DNA from: JACDAN01 sp035265935
GTDB taxonomy: Bacteria; Actinomycetota; Thermoleophilia; Gaiellales; Gaiellaceae
Reading direction: 5' to 3'
DNA: 48,676 bases
Assembly: GCA_035265935.1 (NCBI GenBank)
Contig: DATFOC010000055.1
Coordinates: 1-48,676, forward strand
Below the pieces are notes generated by a model, which was not told the DNA's origin, made no database searches, and saw nothing but the letters and a program-made list of their open reading frames with translations. The position numbers were made by a program, and so were the translations under genes. Positions 31,921 through 40,104 of this stretch are shown piece by piece (positions within the stretch are counted from its first letter, which is position 1; each line of letters begins with the position of its first letter).

Positions 31921-33054
31921 CTAGAAGCCGAGGTGCTTGGCGATGACCATCCGCTGCACCTCGTTCGTGCCCTCGCCGATTTCGAGGATCTTCTGGTCAC
32001 GGTAGAGGCGCGAGATCGCGTACTCGTCCATGAAGCCGTAGCCGCCGTGGATCTGGAGCGCCGCGTTCGCCGCACGGTGTGACAGCTCGCCCGTGTAGAG
32101 CTTCGCCATCGCCGCCTCTCGCCCGAACGGACGGTTCTGATCCTTGAGCCATGCGGCCTTGTAGACCATGTTCCGTCCGGCCTCGATGTCGGTGGCCATG
32201 TCCGCGAGCTGGAACTGGATCGCCTGGAAAGACGCGATCGGCTTCCCGAACTGCTTGCGTTCCCGCGCGTACTCGGACGCCAGGTCGTAGGCGCCCTGCG
32301 CCAGCCCGAGGCCCATCGCCGCCACCGAGATCCGCCCACCGTCGAGAATCTCGAGGAACTGCTGAAACCCCTTGCCGGGCGGCCCGAGGAGATTACCCTC
32401 CGGAACGCGGACGTCGCGGAACGACAGCTCACGCGTATCGGACGCCCGCCAGCCGAGCTTCTGCATCGGCGGCGCGATCTCGTACCCGTCCGTCCCGTTG
32501 GGGACGACGATGTTCGAGATCTCGTCCTCGCCGGTGACCGCCGTGATCGTCACGCACGCCGTGATGTCGGTCCCGGCATTCGTGATGAACATCTTCGAGC
32601 CGTTGACGACCCACTCGCCGTCCTCGAGCTCTGCCCGGGTGCGAGAGGCGCCGGCATCGGACCCGGCCTCGGGCTCGGTCAGCCCAAACGCCGCGAGCTT
32701 CTCGCCAGACGCCAGCTCGGGAACCCATTCGCGCTTCTGCTCGTCGCTCCCGAACAGGTAGATCGGCAGCGTCCCGAGCGAGTGGTGTGCGGCCATCGTG
32801 ATCGCGACGGACGAGTCCACGCGGGTCAGCTCCTCGACCGCGATCGCGTAGGAGACCGTGTCCGTGCCGGCGCCGCCGTACTCCTCCGGAATGGTCATGC
32901 CCATTAGCCCGAGCTCGGCCATCTCCTTCACGAGCTCGTAGGGAAACCGGTGCTCCCGGTCGAGCGCCTCGGCGACCGGCCCGACCCGCTCGACGGCGAA
33001 GTCGCGCACGGTTCGCCGGAGCAGCTCGTGCTCGTCGGTGAGGTCGAGGTTCAC
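31921..33054 (-). CDS. Acyl-CoA dehydrogenase (short/medium or branched-chain type)
   Basis: A FAD enzyme introducing the alpha-beta double bond into acyl-CoA (377 aa). GTG 33054 (VNLDLTDEHELLRRTVRDFA) is the natural start; the upstream open frame lies within the aminopeptidase gene. Family signatures: FGLTEPEAGSDAGASRTRAE, YARERKQFGKPIASFQAIQF, and the C-terminal IHGGYGFMDEYAISRLYRD then IGEGTNEVQR. The Glu in EGTNE is at the catalytic-base position of short, medium and short-branched enzymes; true isovaleryl-CoA dehydrogenases usually lack it there, so I do not call liuA. It overlaps the aminopeptidase gene by four bases (GTGA). Confidence 0.9.
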   Translation of the reverse strand: MNLDLTDEHELLRRTVRDFAVERVGPVAEALDREHRFPYELVKEMAELGLMGMTIPEEYGGAGTDTVSYAIAVEELTRVDSSVAITMAAHHSLGTLPIYLFGSDEQKREWVPELASGEKLAAFGLTEPEAGSDAGASRTRAELEDGEWVVNGSKMFITNAGTDITACVTITAVTGEDEISNIVVPNGTDGYEIAPPMQKLGWRASDTRELSFRDVRVPEGNLLGPPGKGFQQFLEILDGGRISVAAMGLGLAQGAYDLASEYARERKQFGKPIASFQAIQFQLADMATDIEAGRNMVYKAAWLKDQNRPFGREAAMAKLYTGELSHRAANAALQIHGGYGFMDEYAISRLYRDQKILEIGEGTNEVQRMVIAKHLGF

Positions 33055-34511
33055 GGGAGGGAGCGTGCCAGTTCGGCGATCAGCCGCACGCCGTACCCAG
33101 TGCCGCCGACGACGTGGAGGTAGTCCGGCCGCGCCCAGCGCAGATACGCCGGCCCGGCCATGTCGACGTGGGCCCACGGGCCCTCGCCGGCGAACCTCTC
33201 GAGGAAGCCCGCGGCGTACGCGGGGATGGCCTGGCCGCGCACCGACGAGTTCTTCAGGTCCGCGAAGGCCGACTCGGTGTACCGGTGGAACCGGCGGTGG
33301 ATCGGAAGCCCCCAGGCGAGGTCGCCGCTGCGATTGCCGGCGTCGACGACCTGGTCGCGCCACTCGTCGTCGTTGCCGAATACGCCGGCGTAGAGGTCGC
33401 CGAGAGCCTTCTCCATCGCTCCGGTCAGCGTCGCGAAGTCGACGAGGTGAGTGGCCCCCTGCTGGCGCGCGTACCAGAGGACGTCGGCGAGGACGAGTCG
33501 CCCTTCCGCGTCCGTGTTGACGATCTCGATCGTCGTGCCGTTCATCGCCCGCACGATGTCCCCCGGCCGGTACGCGCCCCCGCCGACCATGTTCTCGGTT
33601 GCGCCGACCACGCCGATCGCGCGAACCGGCAGTCCGAGCTCCGCGACCGCGCCCAGTCCGGCCAGGACCGCTGCGCCTCCGGACATGTCGCCCTTCATGT
33701 CCTCCATGTACAGCGCCGGCTTGATCGAGATGCCGCCCGTATCGAAGGTGACGGCCTTGCCAACCAGCCCCAGCGTGGCGTCGCCGTCCGCGTCGGGCGG
33801 GTCGTGACGGAGGACGATCGTGCGCGGCTCCTGCGCACTTCCCTGCGAGACGGCGAGGAACGAGCCCATGCCCAGCTCGGTCATACGCTCACGCCCGAAC
33901 GACTGGGCCTGCAGCCGGCCGTTGGACTCCGCGGCGATCCGCTCCGCGTGCTCGGCGAGTCCCGCCGGGGTCAGATCGTTGGGCGGTTCGTTCGCGAGAT
34001 CGCGCGCTCGGTTTGCCCAGCGCGCGACGACGACGGCCCGCTCGGCTTCCGCCTGAACCGCATCGTCTCCGCCGACGAAGACAAGTTTGTGCACCCCGTC
34101 CTTCCGCCCATCGGTCTTTCGAAGCCCCGGGTCGTACCCGCCCAGGATCAGCCCGTCGACGACCGCGCGAGCCTGCTCCGTCGCCGCGAGGGGTAGAGAG
34201 TCGTCGAGGATCCAGGCGACCGCTCCGCCAATCGGCTCCACCAACCCGGCGATCCCACCGGCGGCGGTCCGAACGGCGTCGGCGTCGATCTCCGCGCCGA
34301 GCCCACCGACGGCGACACGCTGCGCGCCGGACTCAGCGGGCAGGTGGAGGAGCACTGCATTGCCCGCGGTGGCCTCGAAGCCGTCGTCGTCGAGGAGCGA
34401 CCGGACGTGCCTTCCGAGATCTCCGGGAGGCGCCGTTTCGTCGCGAACTGCGAGCGCAAAAACCTGGGCCTCGACGGCAAGGGAGTCGGGGCCCGATACC
34501 GAAACCTCCAT
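33051..34511 (-). CDS. pepA: Leucyl aminopeptidase, M17 family
   Basis: A two-metal cytosolic aminopeptidase releasing N-terminal residues from peptides (486 aa, normal length). An N-terminal macro-like domain precedes the catalytic domain with LGLVGKAVTFDTGGISIKPA (metal and catalytic Lys/Asp), MEDMKGDMSGGAAVL, the M17 signature NTDAEGRLVLADVLWYA and VDFATLTGAMEKALG. Start ATG 34511; TAGCAT lies 10 bases upstream on the minus strand. It is first in a two-gene unit with the acyl-CoA dehydrogenase, fitting amino acid supply to branched-chain breakdown, and may process peptides brought in by the nearby importer (inference). Confidence 0.94.
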   Translation of the reverse strand: MEVSVSGPDSLAVEAQVFALAVRDETAPPGDLGRHVRSLLDDDGFEATAGNAVLLHLPAESGAQRVAVGGLGAEIDADAVRTAAGGIAGLVEPIGGAVAWILDDSLPLAATEQARAVVDGLILGGYDPGLRKTDGRKDGVHKLVFVGGDDAVQAEAERAVVVARWANRARDLANEPPNDLTPAGLAEHAERIAAESNGRLQAQSFGRERMTELGMGSFLAVSQGSAQEPRTIVLRHDPPDADGDATLGLVGKAVTFDTGGISIKPALYMEDMKGDMSGGAAVLAGLGAVAELGLPVRAIGVVGATENMVGGGAYRPGDIVRAMNGTTIEIVNTDAEGRLVLADVLWYARQQGATHLVDFATLTGAMEKALGDLYAGVFGNDDEWRDQVVDAGNRSGDLAWGLPIHRRFHRYTESAFADLKNSSVRGQAIPAYAAGFLERFAGEGPWAHVDMAGPAYLRWARPDYLHVVGGTGYGVRLIAELARSLP

Positions 34512-34521
34512 GGGACGGGCG

Positions 34522-34527
34522 ATGCTA
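34522..34527 (-). promoter_or_regulatory. Possible -10 (TAGCAT, minus strand) for pepA
   Basis: TANNNT hexamer ending 10 bases before ATG 34511, the longest spacing among the elements noted. Confidence 0.35.
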
Positions 34528-34599
34528 ACTCAGCAACACCTTCGAAAACTCTTTCCTTCGCTTAACGGATTCCTGAATTCCGCCGATGACACTGTGGAC

Positions 34600-34842
34600 A
34601 TGAGCACGTCACTGCGGCCCACTGCTCCCCTGCGCGCCGGCTCGGAGCCCACCGTCGAGGACCTGATCAGCCGGATCGGCGATCTCGTTCTCCTGCGCCA
34701 GTCGCTGCGCGCGATGCACTCGGATCACCTGAGCCTCGAGCAGAACCGCTGCGAGCTCGTCGCCGCCCACTGGGACCTCTCCCGCGCGCTGATCGCGCGC
34801 CACTGTCCGCGCAGGGCGGACGCCGAAGCCGCCGCGGCCTAG
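34600..34842 (+). CDS. Small hypothetical protein (80 aa)
   Basis: ATG 34600 (a GTG two codons upstream is also possible) gives a mostly helical protein with RAGSEPTVEDLISRIGDLVL, LRQSLRAMHSDHLSLEQNRC and ELVAAHWDLSRALIARHCP. No signal peptide or known motif is seen; two cysteines and three histidines are scattered. It is divergent from pepA and convergent with the GGDEF-EAL gene, sharing the palindromic CTAG at 34839-34842 as both stop codons. Function unknown. Confidence 0.65.
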   Translation: MSTSLRPTAPLRAGSEPTVEDLISRIGDLVLLRQSLRAMHSDHLSLEQNRCELVAAHWDLSRALIARHCPRRADAEAAAA

Positions 34843-36785
34843 GCCGAACGCAGGCGCCCGCGACCCGCTCGGTCGGCGAGCCACTGTGTAAGTTGCTCAG
34901 CGGGCACCGGCCGGCTCAGGAAGTACCCCTGCGCGACGTTGCAGCCGAGCTGGGCGAGCCGGCTCCATGCCTGCGGAGACTCGACGCCCTCGGCAACGAC
35001 GCGCAGGCCGAGGTTCCGTCCAAGGTCGATGGTCGAGCGAACGATCACTTCGTCGTTCTCGCTCTCGTCGATCCCGAGGATGAACGACTTGTCGATCTTC
35101 AGCTCGTCGACCGGAAGCCGCTTGAGGTACGCGAGCGACGAGTAGCCCGTGCCGAAGTCGTCGATCGAGAGGCGAACGCCCATCTCGTCGAGCCGCGAGA
35201 GGATCTGCATCGCCCGCACGGGGTCGGCGAGGATGGTGCTCTCGGTGATCTCGAGCTCGAGCAGACCGGCCGGGACTTCCCAGCGAGCCAGGAGCTCGGC
35301 GACGGCTTCCGGTAGGTGGAGGTCGAGCAGGTTGCGCGTGGAGAGGTTCACGGCGACACAGAGCTCGAGGCCCTGAAGCAACCAGGTGCGGCACTGGCGG
35401 AGCGCCTCGTCGAGGACGAACATCGTCAGCGGCCCGATCACGCCGGTCTTCTGCGCCGCCGGGATGAACTCGTCGGGCGGGATCATCCCGCGCTCGGGGT
35501 GGCGCCAGCGGACGAGCGCCTCGACGCCCAGGATCGCGCCCGTGCGGAGGTCGGCCTTCGGCTGGTAGTGCAGCAGGAGCTCTCCGCGGTCGATCGCGCG
35601 CCGCAATCCGGTGAGGAGCGTCAGGCGGTCCGGGCTGTAGTCGTCCCGCTCGCGGCTGTAGACCTCACAGCCGACCGGGTGCTGCTTGGCCACGTACATC
35701 GCGACATCGGCGCGCTGCAGGAGGCTCTGGACGTCGCCGCCGTGGTCGGGGTAGAGCGCGATGCCGATGCTCGCCTCCATCTGGAGCGCGAGGCCGTGGA
35801 TCGTGAACGCCTCTTCCAGCGTGGTGCGGAGCTTCCGGGCGACGGCCACCGCGGCCTCTGCGTCGACCACCTTCGGGAGGAGGACGCCGAACTCGTCCCC
35901 GCCGAGGCGCGCGACAGTGTCGCTCTCGCGGACCCTCTGCGAGAGCCGGACGCCCACCTGTTTCAGCAGCTCGTCGCCGCTCGCATGGCCGAGCGTGTCG
36001 TTGACCTCCTTGAAGTGGTCGAGGTCCATGATCATCACGGCCGCGGGAACGTGGTCGCGGCGCGCCGAGGCAAGCGCGTGACGGACGCGGTCGTGGAAGA
36101 GCGTCCGGTTGGGGAGGTCCGTGAGCGAGTCGTGGAGGGCCTGGTGCTCGTTGACCTCCGCTTGGTGCTGAAGCGCTTTCGAGGCACGGGCGACGATCCG
36201 GAACAGGACGCCGTAGAGCACGGCGAGCCCGACGAGGATCAGGAGCGAGTAGCTCTTCGTCCGGTCTCGGACGCCGGCCTCGATCCGCGAGTAGGCGACC
36301 GAGATCTCGACAGCTCCCGCCGGCCGCCGGAGCGACTCCAGCCAAAGAGGAACATAGACGGCCAGATTGCTGCCGGAGCGGTGGGCGAGGACCCGGCCGC
36401 TCAGCGCGAGGCTGACGTCGTTCGACAGCGGCACCCGGCGGTCGATCTCGCTCCGCCTTGGTGAGTAGACGACCTTCAGCGAGCGATTCCAGATCGTGAT
36501 TCCCTGGACGTGCTCCCGATTCTCAGGCCGGTTGAGCGTCTCGTCGAGCGCCAGGATCTCGGACTGCGTGAGGCCGTAGCGCAGGTCGTGCTCGGAGATG
36601 AAGCGCTCGACCTCGGAGCGCGAGATCGAGAGCGCATGCCTCGTCGCGTCAGCGATCGCACGCTCCGAGACCCGGCTCGAGAGGTAGTGCTGGAGGACCA
36701 GCCCGAGCAGCAGGATCGGGATCAGATTGACGAGCGCGAACTTCCAGAGCAGGCTGATGCGAGCCAGCCTGCTGAACAACTCCAT
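34839..36785 (-). CDS. Membrane GGDEF-EAL cyclic-di-GMP signalling protein
   Basis: 648 residues from ATG 36785, chosen because AGGAGG lies nine bases upstream; the longer frame lacks protein character. Transmembrane helices are near residues 12-35 (LLWKFALVNLIPILLLGLVL) and about 195-215, bracketing an extracytoplasmic sensor region of about 160 residues. The GGDEF domain has DSLTDLPNRTLFHDRV, DLDHFKEVNDTLGH, the I-site RESD and RLGGDEF. The EAL domain has EALVRWRHP, AVNLSTRNL, ITESTI, IDDFGTGYSSLAYLKRLP and VAEGVES. Both active sites look complete, so it could make or destroy cyclic-di-GMP depending on the signal. Confidence 0.93.
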   Translation of the reverse strand: MELFSRLARISLLWKFALVNLIPILLLGLVLQHYLSSRVSERAIADATRHALSISRSEVERFISEHDLRYGLTQSEILALDETLNRPENREHVQGITIWNRSLKVVYSPRRSEIDRRVPLSNDVSLALSGRVLAHRSGSNLAVYVPLWLESLRRPAGAVEISVAYSRIEAGVRDRTKSYSLLILVGLAVLYGVLFRIVARASKALQHQAEVNEHQALHDSLTDLPNRTLFHDRVRHALASARRDHVPAAVMIMDLDHFKEVNDTLGHASGDELLKQVGVRLSQRVRESDTVARLGGDEFGVLLPKVVDAEAAVAVARKLRTTLEEAFTIHGLALQMEASIGIALYPDHGGDVQSLLQRADVAMYVAKQHPVGCEVYSRERDDYSPDRLTLLTGLRRAIDRGELLLHYQPKADLRTGAILGVEALVRWRHPERGMIPPDEFIPAAQKTGVIGPLTMFVLDEALRQCRTWLLQGLELCVAVNLSTRNLLDLHLPEAVAELLARWEVPAGLLELEITESTILADPVRAMQILSRLDEMGVRLSIDDFGTGYSSLAYLKRLPVDELKIDKSFILGIDESENDEVIVRSTIDLGRNLGLRVVAEGVESPQAWSRLAQLGCNVAQGYFLSRPVPAEQLTQWLADRAGRGRLRSA

Positions 36786-36878
36786 CGCGATTGGCCTCCT
36801 CAGCTCTTCCGCAGGTCGTCCTCTCGGCTCACTGAAGCGCTGGACCGACGCACAGGCGTCCCCCTTTCGAGGGATGGC

Positions 36879-36884
36879 TAGCCT
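36879..36884 (+). promoter_or_regulatory. Putative -10 (TAGCCT) of a leaderless promoter
   Basis: Ends 6 bases before GTG 36891 of the MFS gene. Confidence 0.5.
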
Positions 36885-36890
36885 GCGGGG

Positions 36891-38072
36891 GTGCGGCGCG
36901 AGGTGGACAGAAAGGCGATCGCGGCCCTCTCCGCCGGGCACCTCGCGACCGACTTCGCGAACGGCGTCTTGCCGGCGCTCCTCCCGTTTCTCGTCTCGCG
37001 CTTCGATCTGAGCTACCTTCAGGCTGGCGGCCTGGTCTTCGCCTCGGCCGCCGCGTCCTCGCTCGTGCAGCCGATTTTCGGCCACTGGTCCGACCGGCGC
37101 GGCGCCGTTTGGCTGCTGCCCACGGGCGTCCTTCTGGCCGGGTCGGGCATGGCGCTCGCCGCGGTCTCCGGGTCCTACTCGGTGTGCGTCCTGTTCGTCG
37201 TCGTCTCCGGGCTCGGGACGGCGGCGTATCACCCCGAGGGAACCAAGTTTGCGTCGTACGTAAGCGGCCACCGCAAGGCGAGCGGCATGTCGCTCTTCTC
37301 GATCGGCGGGAACCTCGGTGTCGCGCTCGGTGCCGTCTCGGCCGCGCCGGTGATGCTCCTCCTCGGACGCTGGGGCGGCCTCCTGCTGGCGCTGCCCTCC
37401 GTCGTTGTCGCGGTCTTGCTGCTGCGCTCGCTGCGCTACCTCCAGAGTTTCGCGCCGGAGCGGCGAACCGGGCAGATGCGTGTCGGCGAGGACCGCCTCG
37501 GAGCGTTCGCGCTCCTCCTCGGCGTCGTCACCGCTCGGACCGTCGGCTGGTTCGGGCTGCTTACGTTCGTACCTCTCTGGGCAGTGGAGCTCGGACGCTC
37601 GGAGAGCTACGGCAGCAACCTGCTCGCGCTGATGCTCTTCGCAGGCGGCGCGGGGACGCTGGCCGTAGGACCACTCGCCGATCGCATCGGGCGACGGCCG
37701 GTGCTGCTGGCCAGTGTCGTCAGCGTCCCGCCGCTCACACTCGTATACGTCGCGCTCGGCGGGACGGTCGGCGTGGTGGCGCTGGCCCTCGTCGGCGTGT
37801 GCGTCGTTGGCACGTTCGGCCTGATCCAGGTGATGACGCAGGAATACATGCCGAACCGTCTCGGGCTCGCGTCAGGGATCTCGATCGGCTTCGCGATCGG
37901 ACTGGGAGGCGTCGCGGCGGCCGCCCTCGGCGCTGTTGCCGACGCCGTCGACCTCGAGGCGGCGCTGTATGTGAGCGCCACAGTCCCGGCGCTCGCGATT
38001 CCGCTCGCGCTTCTGCTGCCGTCGCCGCGCGGTGGCGGTAGGCGCAAGCTTGCTCCCGAGCCGGTGGTGTAG
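36891..38072 (+). CDS. MFS transporter, fosmidomycin-resistance (Fsr)-like
   Basis: 393 residues, about 12 membrane helices. Early motifs LSAGHLATDFANGVLPALLP, PIFGHWSDRRG and GLGTAAYHPEGTKFASYVSG are characteristic of the Fsr-type efflux branch. GPLADRIGRRPVLLASV is the second-half loop 8-9 MFS motif. The substrate is unknown; Fsr relatives export fosmidomycin and other small compounds. It starts at GTG 36891 with a leaderless-type -10, and its TAG stop contributes to the -10 of the next gene, 12 bases further on. Confidence 0.88.
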   Translation: MRREVDRKAIAALSAGHLATDFANGVLPALLPFLVSRFDLSYLQAGGLVFASAAASSLVQPIFGHWSDRRGAVWLLPTGVLLAGSGMALAAVSGSYSVCVLFVVVSGLGTAAYHPEGTKFASYVSGHRKASGMSLFSIGGNLGVALGAVSAAPVMLLLGRWGGLLLALPSVVVAVLLLRSLRYLQSFAPERRTGQMRVGEDRLGAFALLLGVVTARTVGWFGLLTFVPLWAVELGRSESYGSNLLALMLFAGGAGTLAVGPLADRIGRRPVLLASVVSVPPLTLVYVALGGTVGVVALALVGVCVVGTFGLIQVMTQEYMPNRLGLASGISIGFAIGLGGVAAAALGAVADAVDLEAALYVSATVPALAIPLALLLPSPRGGGRRKLAPEPVV

Positions 38073-38075
38073 GCT
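38070..38075 (+). promoter_or_regulatory. Putative -10 (TAGGCT) overlapping the MFS stop codon
   Basis: Begins with the TAG stop of the transporter gene and ends 9 bases before ATG 38085. Confidence 0.4.
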
Positions 38076-38084
38076 CGCCGCCGC

Positions 38085-38390
38085 ATGACGAGTGCACGCG
38101 AGTTTTTCGAGGGCCTCGAGGGCAGGCTCGATCCGTCCAAGACGTCGGGGATGACGAACTCCTACGTCTTCGAGATCGACGGCGCAGGCACGTGGAGGGT
38201 CGACGTGGACGACGGGACGGTCAAGGTGGCCGAGGGTGGAGGCGACGCCGACGCAACGATCGCCGCCTCGGAGGAGACCTTTCAGCAGATCGCGTCCGGC
38301 GACCTGAACGCGACCACGGCCTACATGACCGGGAAGCTCAAGGTCCGCGGCGACATGGGTGCGGCGATGAAGCTCTCGCGCCTGTTCTGA
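38085..38390 (+). CDS. SCP2 sterol/lipid-transfer domain protein
   Basis: A single-domain protein of 101 residues. The SCP-2 fold is recognised by YVFEIDGAGTWRVDVDDGTV, ADATIAASEETFQQIASGDL and the C-terminal AYMTGKLKVRGDMGAAMKLS, the most conserved part of the family. Such proteins bind fatty acyl chains or fatty acyl-CoA in a hydrophobic tunnel. It converges with the biotin carboxylase gene, 16 bases apart, and lies among acyl-CoA enzymes, so acyl-CoA binding is a reasonable guess. Confidence 0.88.
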   Translation: MTSAREFFEGLEGRLDPSKTSGMTNSYVFEIDGAGTWRVDVDDGTVKVAEGGGDADATIAASEETFQQIASGDLNATTAYMTGKLKVRGDMGAAMKLSRLF

Positions 38391-38406
38391 GCACCGGAGG
38401 ACCTGG

Positions 38407-40104
38407 CTATTCCTCCAGCTCGACGAGGAGCGCGCCGCCTGCGACGCGGTCGCCCTCCTGGACGTGCACGGCCTTGACCGTGGCGTCGTAGGGCGAGGCG
38501 AGCGGCGTTTCCATCTTCATCGCCTCGAGGACGAGCAGCGGCTGGCGATGTGCGACGTGGTCGCCCTGCTTCGCCAGGACCCGGATCACGGTGCCCGGCA
38601 TCGGCGCGGTGATCGAGCTCTCGACGGCGCCGCCTGAGCCGGTCGCGTGGGCGGCCTCGTCGACGTCGGGCGGCGAGTGGGGTGGAGGCGGCGGCAGGTT
38701 CAGCCGCCACGCCCCGTCCCACGGGCCGGTGGGCATCCGCAGGGGCGGCTCCGAGAGCGGCGGATAGTCGGTCAGGAACGCGGTCGTCGTCCGCCCTGCC
38801 TGCACGGCCGGGTGCGCGACGAGCCAGCGGAGGAACGGGAGGTTCGTCGTCACCCCGCCGACCTCGGTCTCGGCGAGCGCGTCCGCGAGCCGCGCGAGCG
38901 CCTCTGCTCGCGTCGGGCCGTGTGCGATCAGCTTCGCGATCATCGGGTCGTAGACCACGCCGATTTCGTCGCCTTCCTCGACCCCGGCGTCGACGCGGAT
39001 GCCGGTCGGAAGGCGGAGCCGCTCGAGCCGCCCAGCCTGGGGGAGGAACGTCCGCGGGTCCTCGGCGTAGAGCCGCACCTCGACCGCGTGACCGCTTAGT
39101 AACAGACTGTTACTTGCCTCCGGCGCCGCTCCCGGAGCGCCCGTCCGGGCTTGTAACAGACTGTTACTTGACTCCAGAGGCTCGCCGCCCGCGATTCTGA
39201 GCTGAGCCGCGACGAGGTCGACCCCCGTCACGAGCTCGGTGATCGGATGCTCGACCTGGATCCGGCCGTTCAGCTCCAGGAGGAAGAAGTCGCGCCCCGC
39301 GAGCATGAATTCGGCAGTGCCTGCACTCGCGTAGCCGATCGCCTCCCCGAACCGGATGGCGGCGTCGCTCATCTCCTTGCGCAACCCGAGGTCGAGCGCG
39401 GTGGAGGGAGATTCCTCGAGCACCTTCTGATGGCGTCGCTGGATCGAGCACTCGCGCTCGCCGAGCGCGATCACACGCTCGCCGTCGCCGAGCAGCTGGA
39501 TCTCGACGTGGCGCGGCCGCTCGACGTAGCGCTCGCAGAAGACTCTGTCGTCGCCGAACGCGGCTTTAGCCTCCCGCTTTGCGGCCTCGAGCGCTTCCTC
39601 GAGCTCGGATCGCTCGCGGACGACCCGCATCCCGCGCCCGCCTCCGCCGGCCGCCGCTTTGACGATCAGCGGGAAGCCGACCTCTTCGGGCCCGCCGGTA
39701 GGCACCACGGGGACACCGGCCTCGGCCGCGATCCGCTTGGCCTCGAGCTTGTCGCCGCCCAACCGGAGCGCTTCGGGGCTCGGGCCGACGAATACGAGGC
39801 CCGCGGCGTCGACGGCCTCGGCGAAATCTGTGTTCTCGGCCAGGAACCCGTAGCCGGGGTGGATCGCGTCGGCGCCGGACTCCTTGGCGGCCCGGATGTG
39901 CTCCTCCGAGTCGAGATAGCTGCGGATCTCGACCGGCTCGCCGGCGGAACGCGCATGCAGCGACCCATGGTCATCCGGAGCGACGACGGCGACGGGCTCG
40001 ATCCCCAACTCGCGGCACGCGCGGAAGATCCGCAGTGCGATCTCGCCGCGGTTCGCTACGAGGAGCTTCTGGACGGCCAAAGCATCACGAACGTAATCAG
40101 GCAC
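38407..40104 (-). CDS. Acyl-CoA carboxylase alpha subunit (biotin carboxylase plus biotin carrier), MCC-like
   Basis: ATP-dependent carboxylation of biotin on its own carrier domain, for transfer by the beta subunit. Conserved: KLLVANRGEIALRIFRACRE, GYGFLAENTDFAEAV, KAAAGGGGRGMRVV (ATP loop), RDFFLLELNGRIQVEHPITE (EMN usually; here ELN), GHAVEVRLYAEDP and the C-terminal biotinylation site VLEAMKMETPLA. About 18 extra residues (around SNSLLQARTGAPGAAPEA) sit before GHAVEV, encoded by a duplicated palindrome. The start is GTG 40104 or TTG 40080; the latter puts Met three residues before KLLVANRGE. The beta subunit is encoded at 45601-47178. Together with the hydratase, this suggests methylcrotonyl-CoA carboxylase. 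Confidence 0.9.
   Translation of the reverse strand: MPDYVRDALAVQKLLVANRGEIALRIFRACRELGIEPVAVVAPDDHGSLHARSAGEPVEIRSYLDSEEHIRAAKESGADAIHPGYGFLAENTDFAEAVDAAGLVFVGPSPEALRLGGDKLEAKRIAAEAGVPVVPTGGPEEVGFPLIVKAAAGGGGRGMRVVRERSELEEALEAAKREAKAAFGDDRVFCERYVERPRHVEIQLLGDGERVIALGERECSIQRRHQKVLEESPSTALDLGLRKEMSDAAIRFGEAIGYASAGTAEFMLAGRDFFLLELNGRIQVEHPITELVTGVDLVAAQLRIAGGEPLESSNSLLQARTGAPGAAPEASNSLLLSGHAVEVRLYAEDPRTFLPQAGRLERLRLPTGIRVDAGVEEGDEIGVVYDPMIAKLIAHGPTRAEALARLADALAETEVGGVTTNLPFLRWLVAHPAVQAGRTTTAFLTDYPPLSEPPLRMPTGPWDGAWRLNLPPPPPHSPPDVDEAAHATGSGGAVESSITAPMPGTVIRVLAKQGDHVAHRQPLLVLEAMKMETPLASPYDATVKAVHVQEGDRVAGGALLVELEE
39098..39170. repeat. Duplicated 18-base palindromic repeat inside the carboxylase gene
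   Basis: GTAACAGACTGTTACTTG occurs at 39099-39116 and again, identical, at 39153-39170, exactly 54 bases apart. Each copy contains the perfect odd palindrome GTAACAG-A-CTGTTAC. The 36-base spacer is GC-rich and contains its own small inverted repeat. The arrangement adds 18 codons without breaking the frame. Confidence 0.8.

Noticed and set aside
31921..33054. Naming the acyl-CoA dehydrogenase isovaleryl-CoA dehydrogenase (liuA)
   Set aside because: The C-terminal catalytic-base position carries Glu (EGTNE) as in short/medium/short-branched enzymes, whereas isovaleryl-CoA dehydrogenases usually have a small residue there.
34839..37271. Much longer minus-strand reading frame (810 codons) for the GGDEF-EAL protein
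   Set aside because: The part upstream of ATG 36785 lies over the MFS gene, lacks protein character, and a good AGGAGG precedes ATG 36785.
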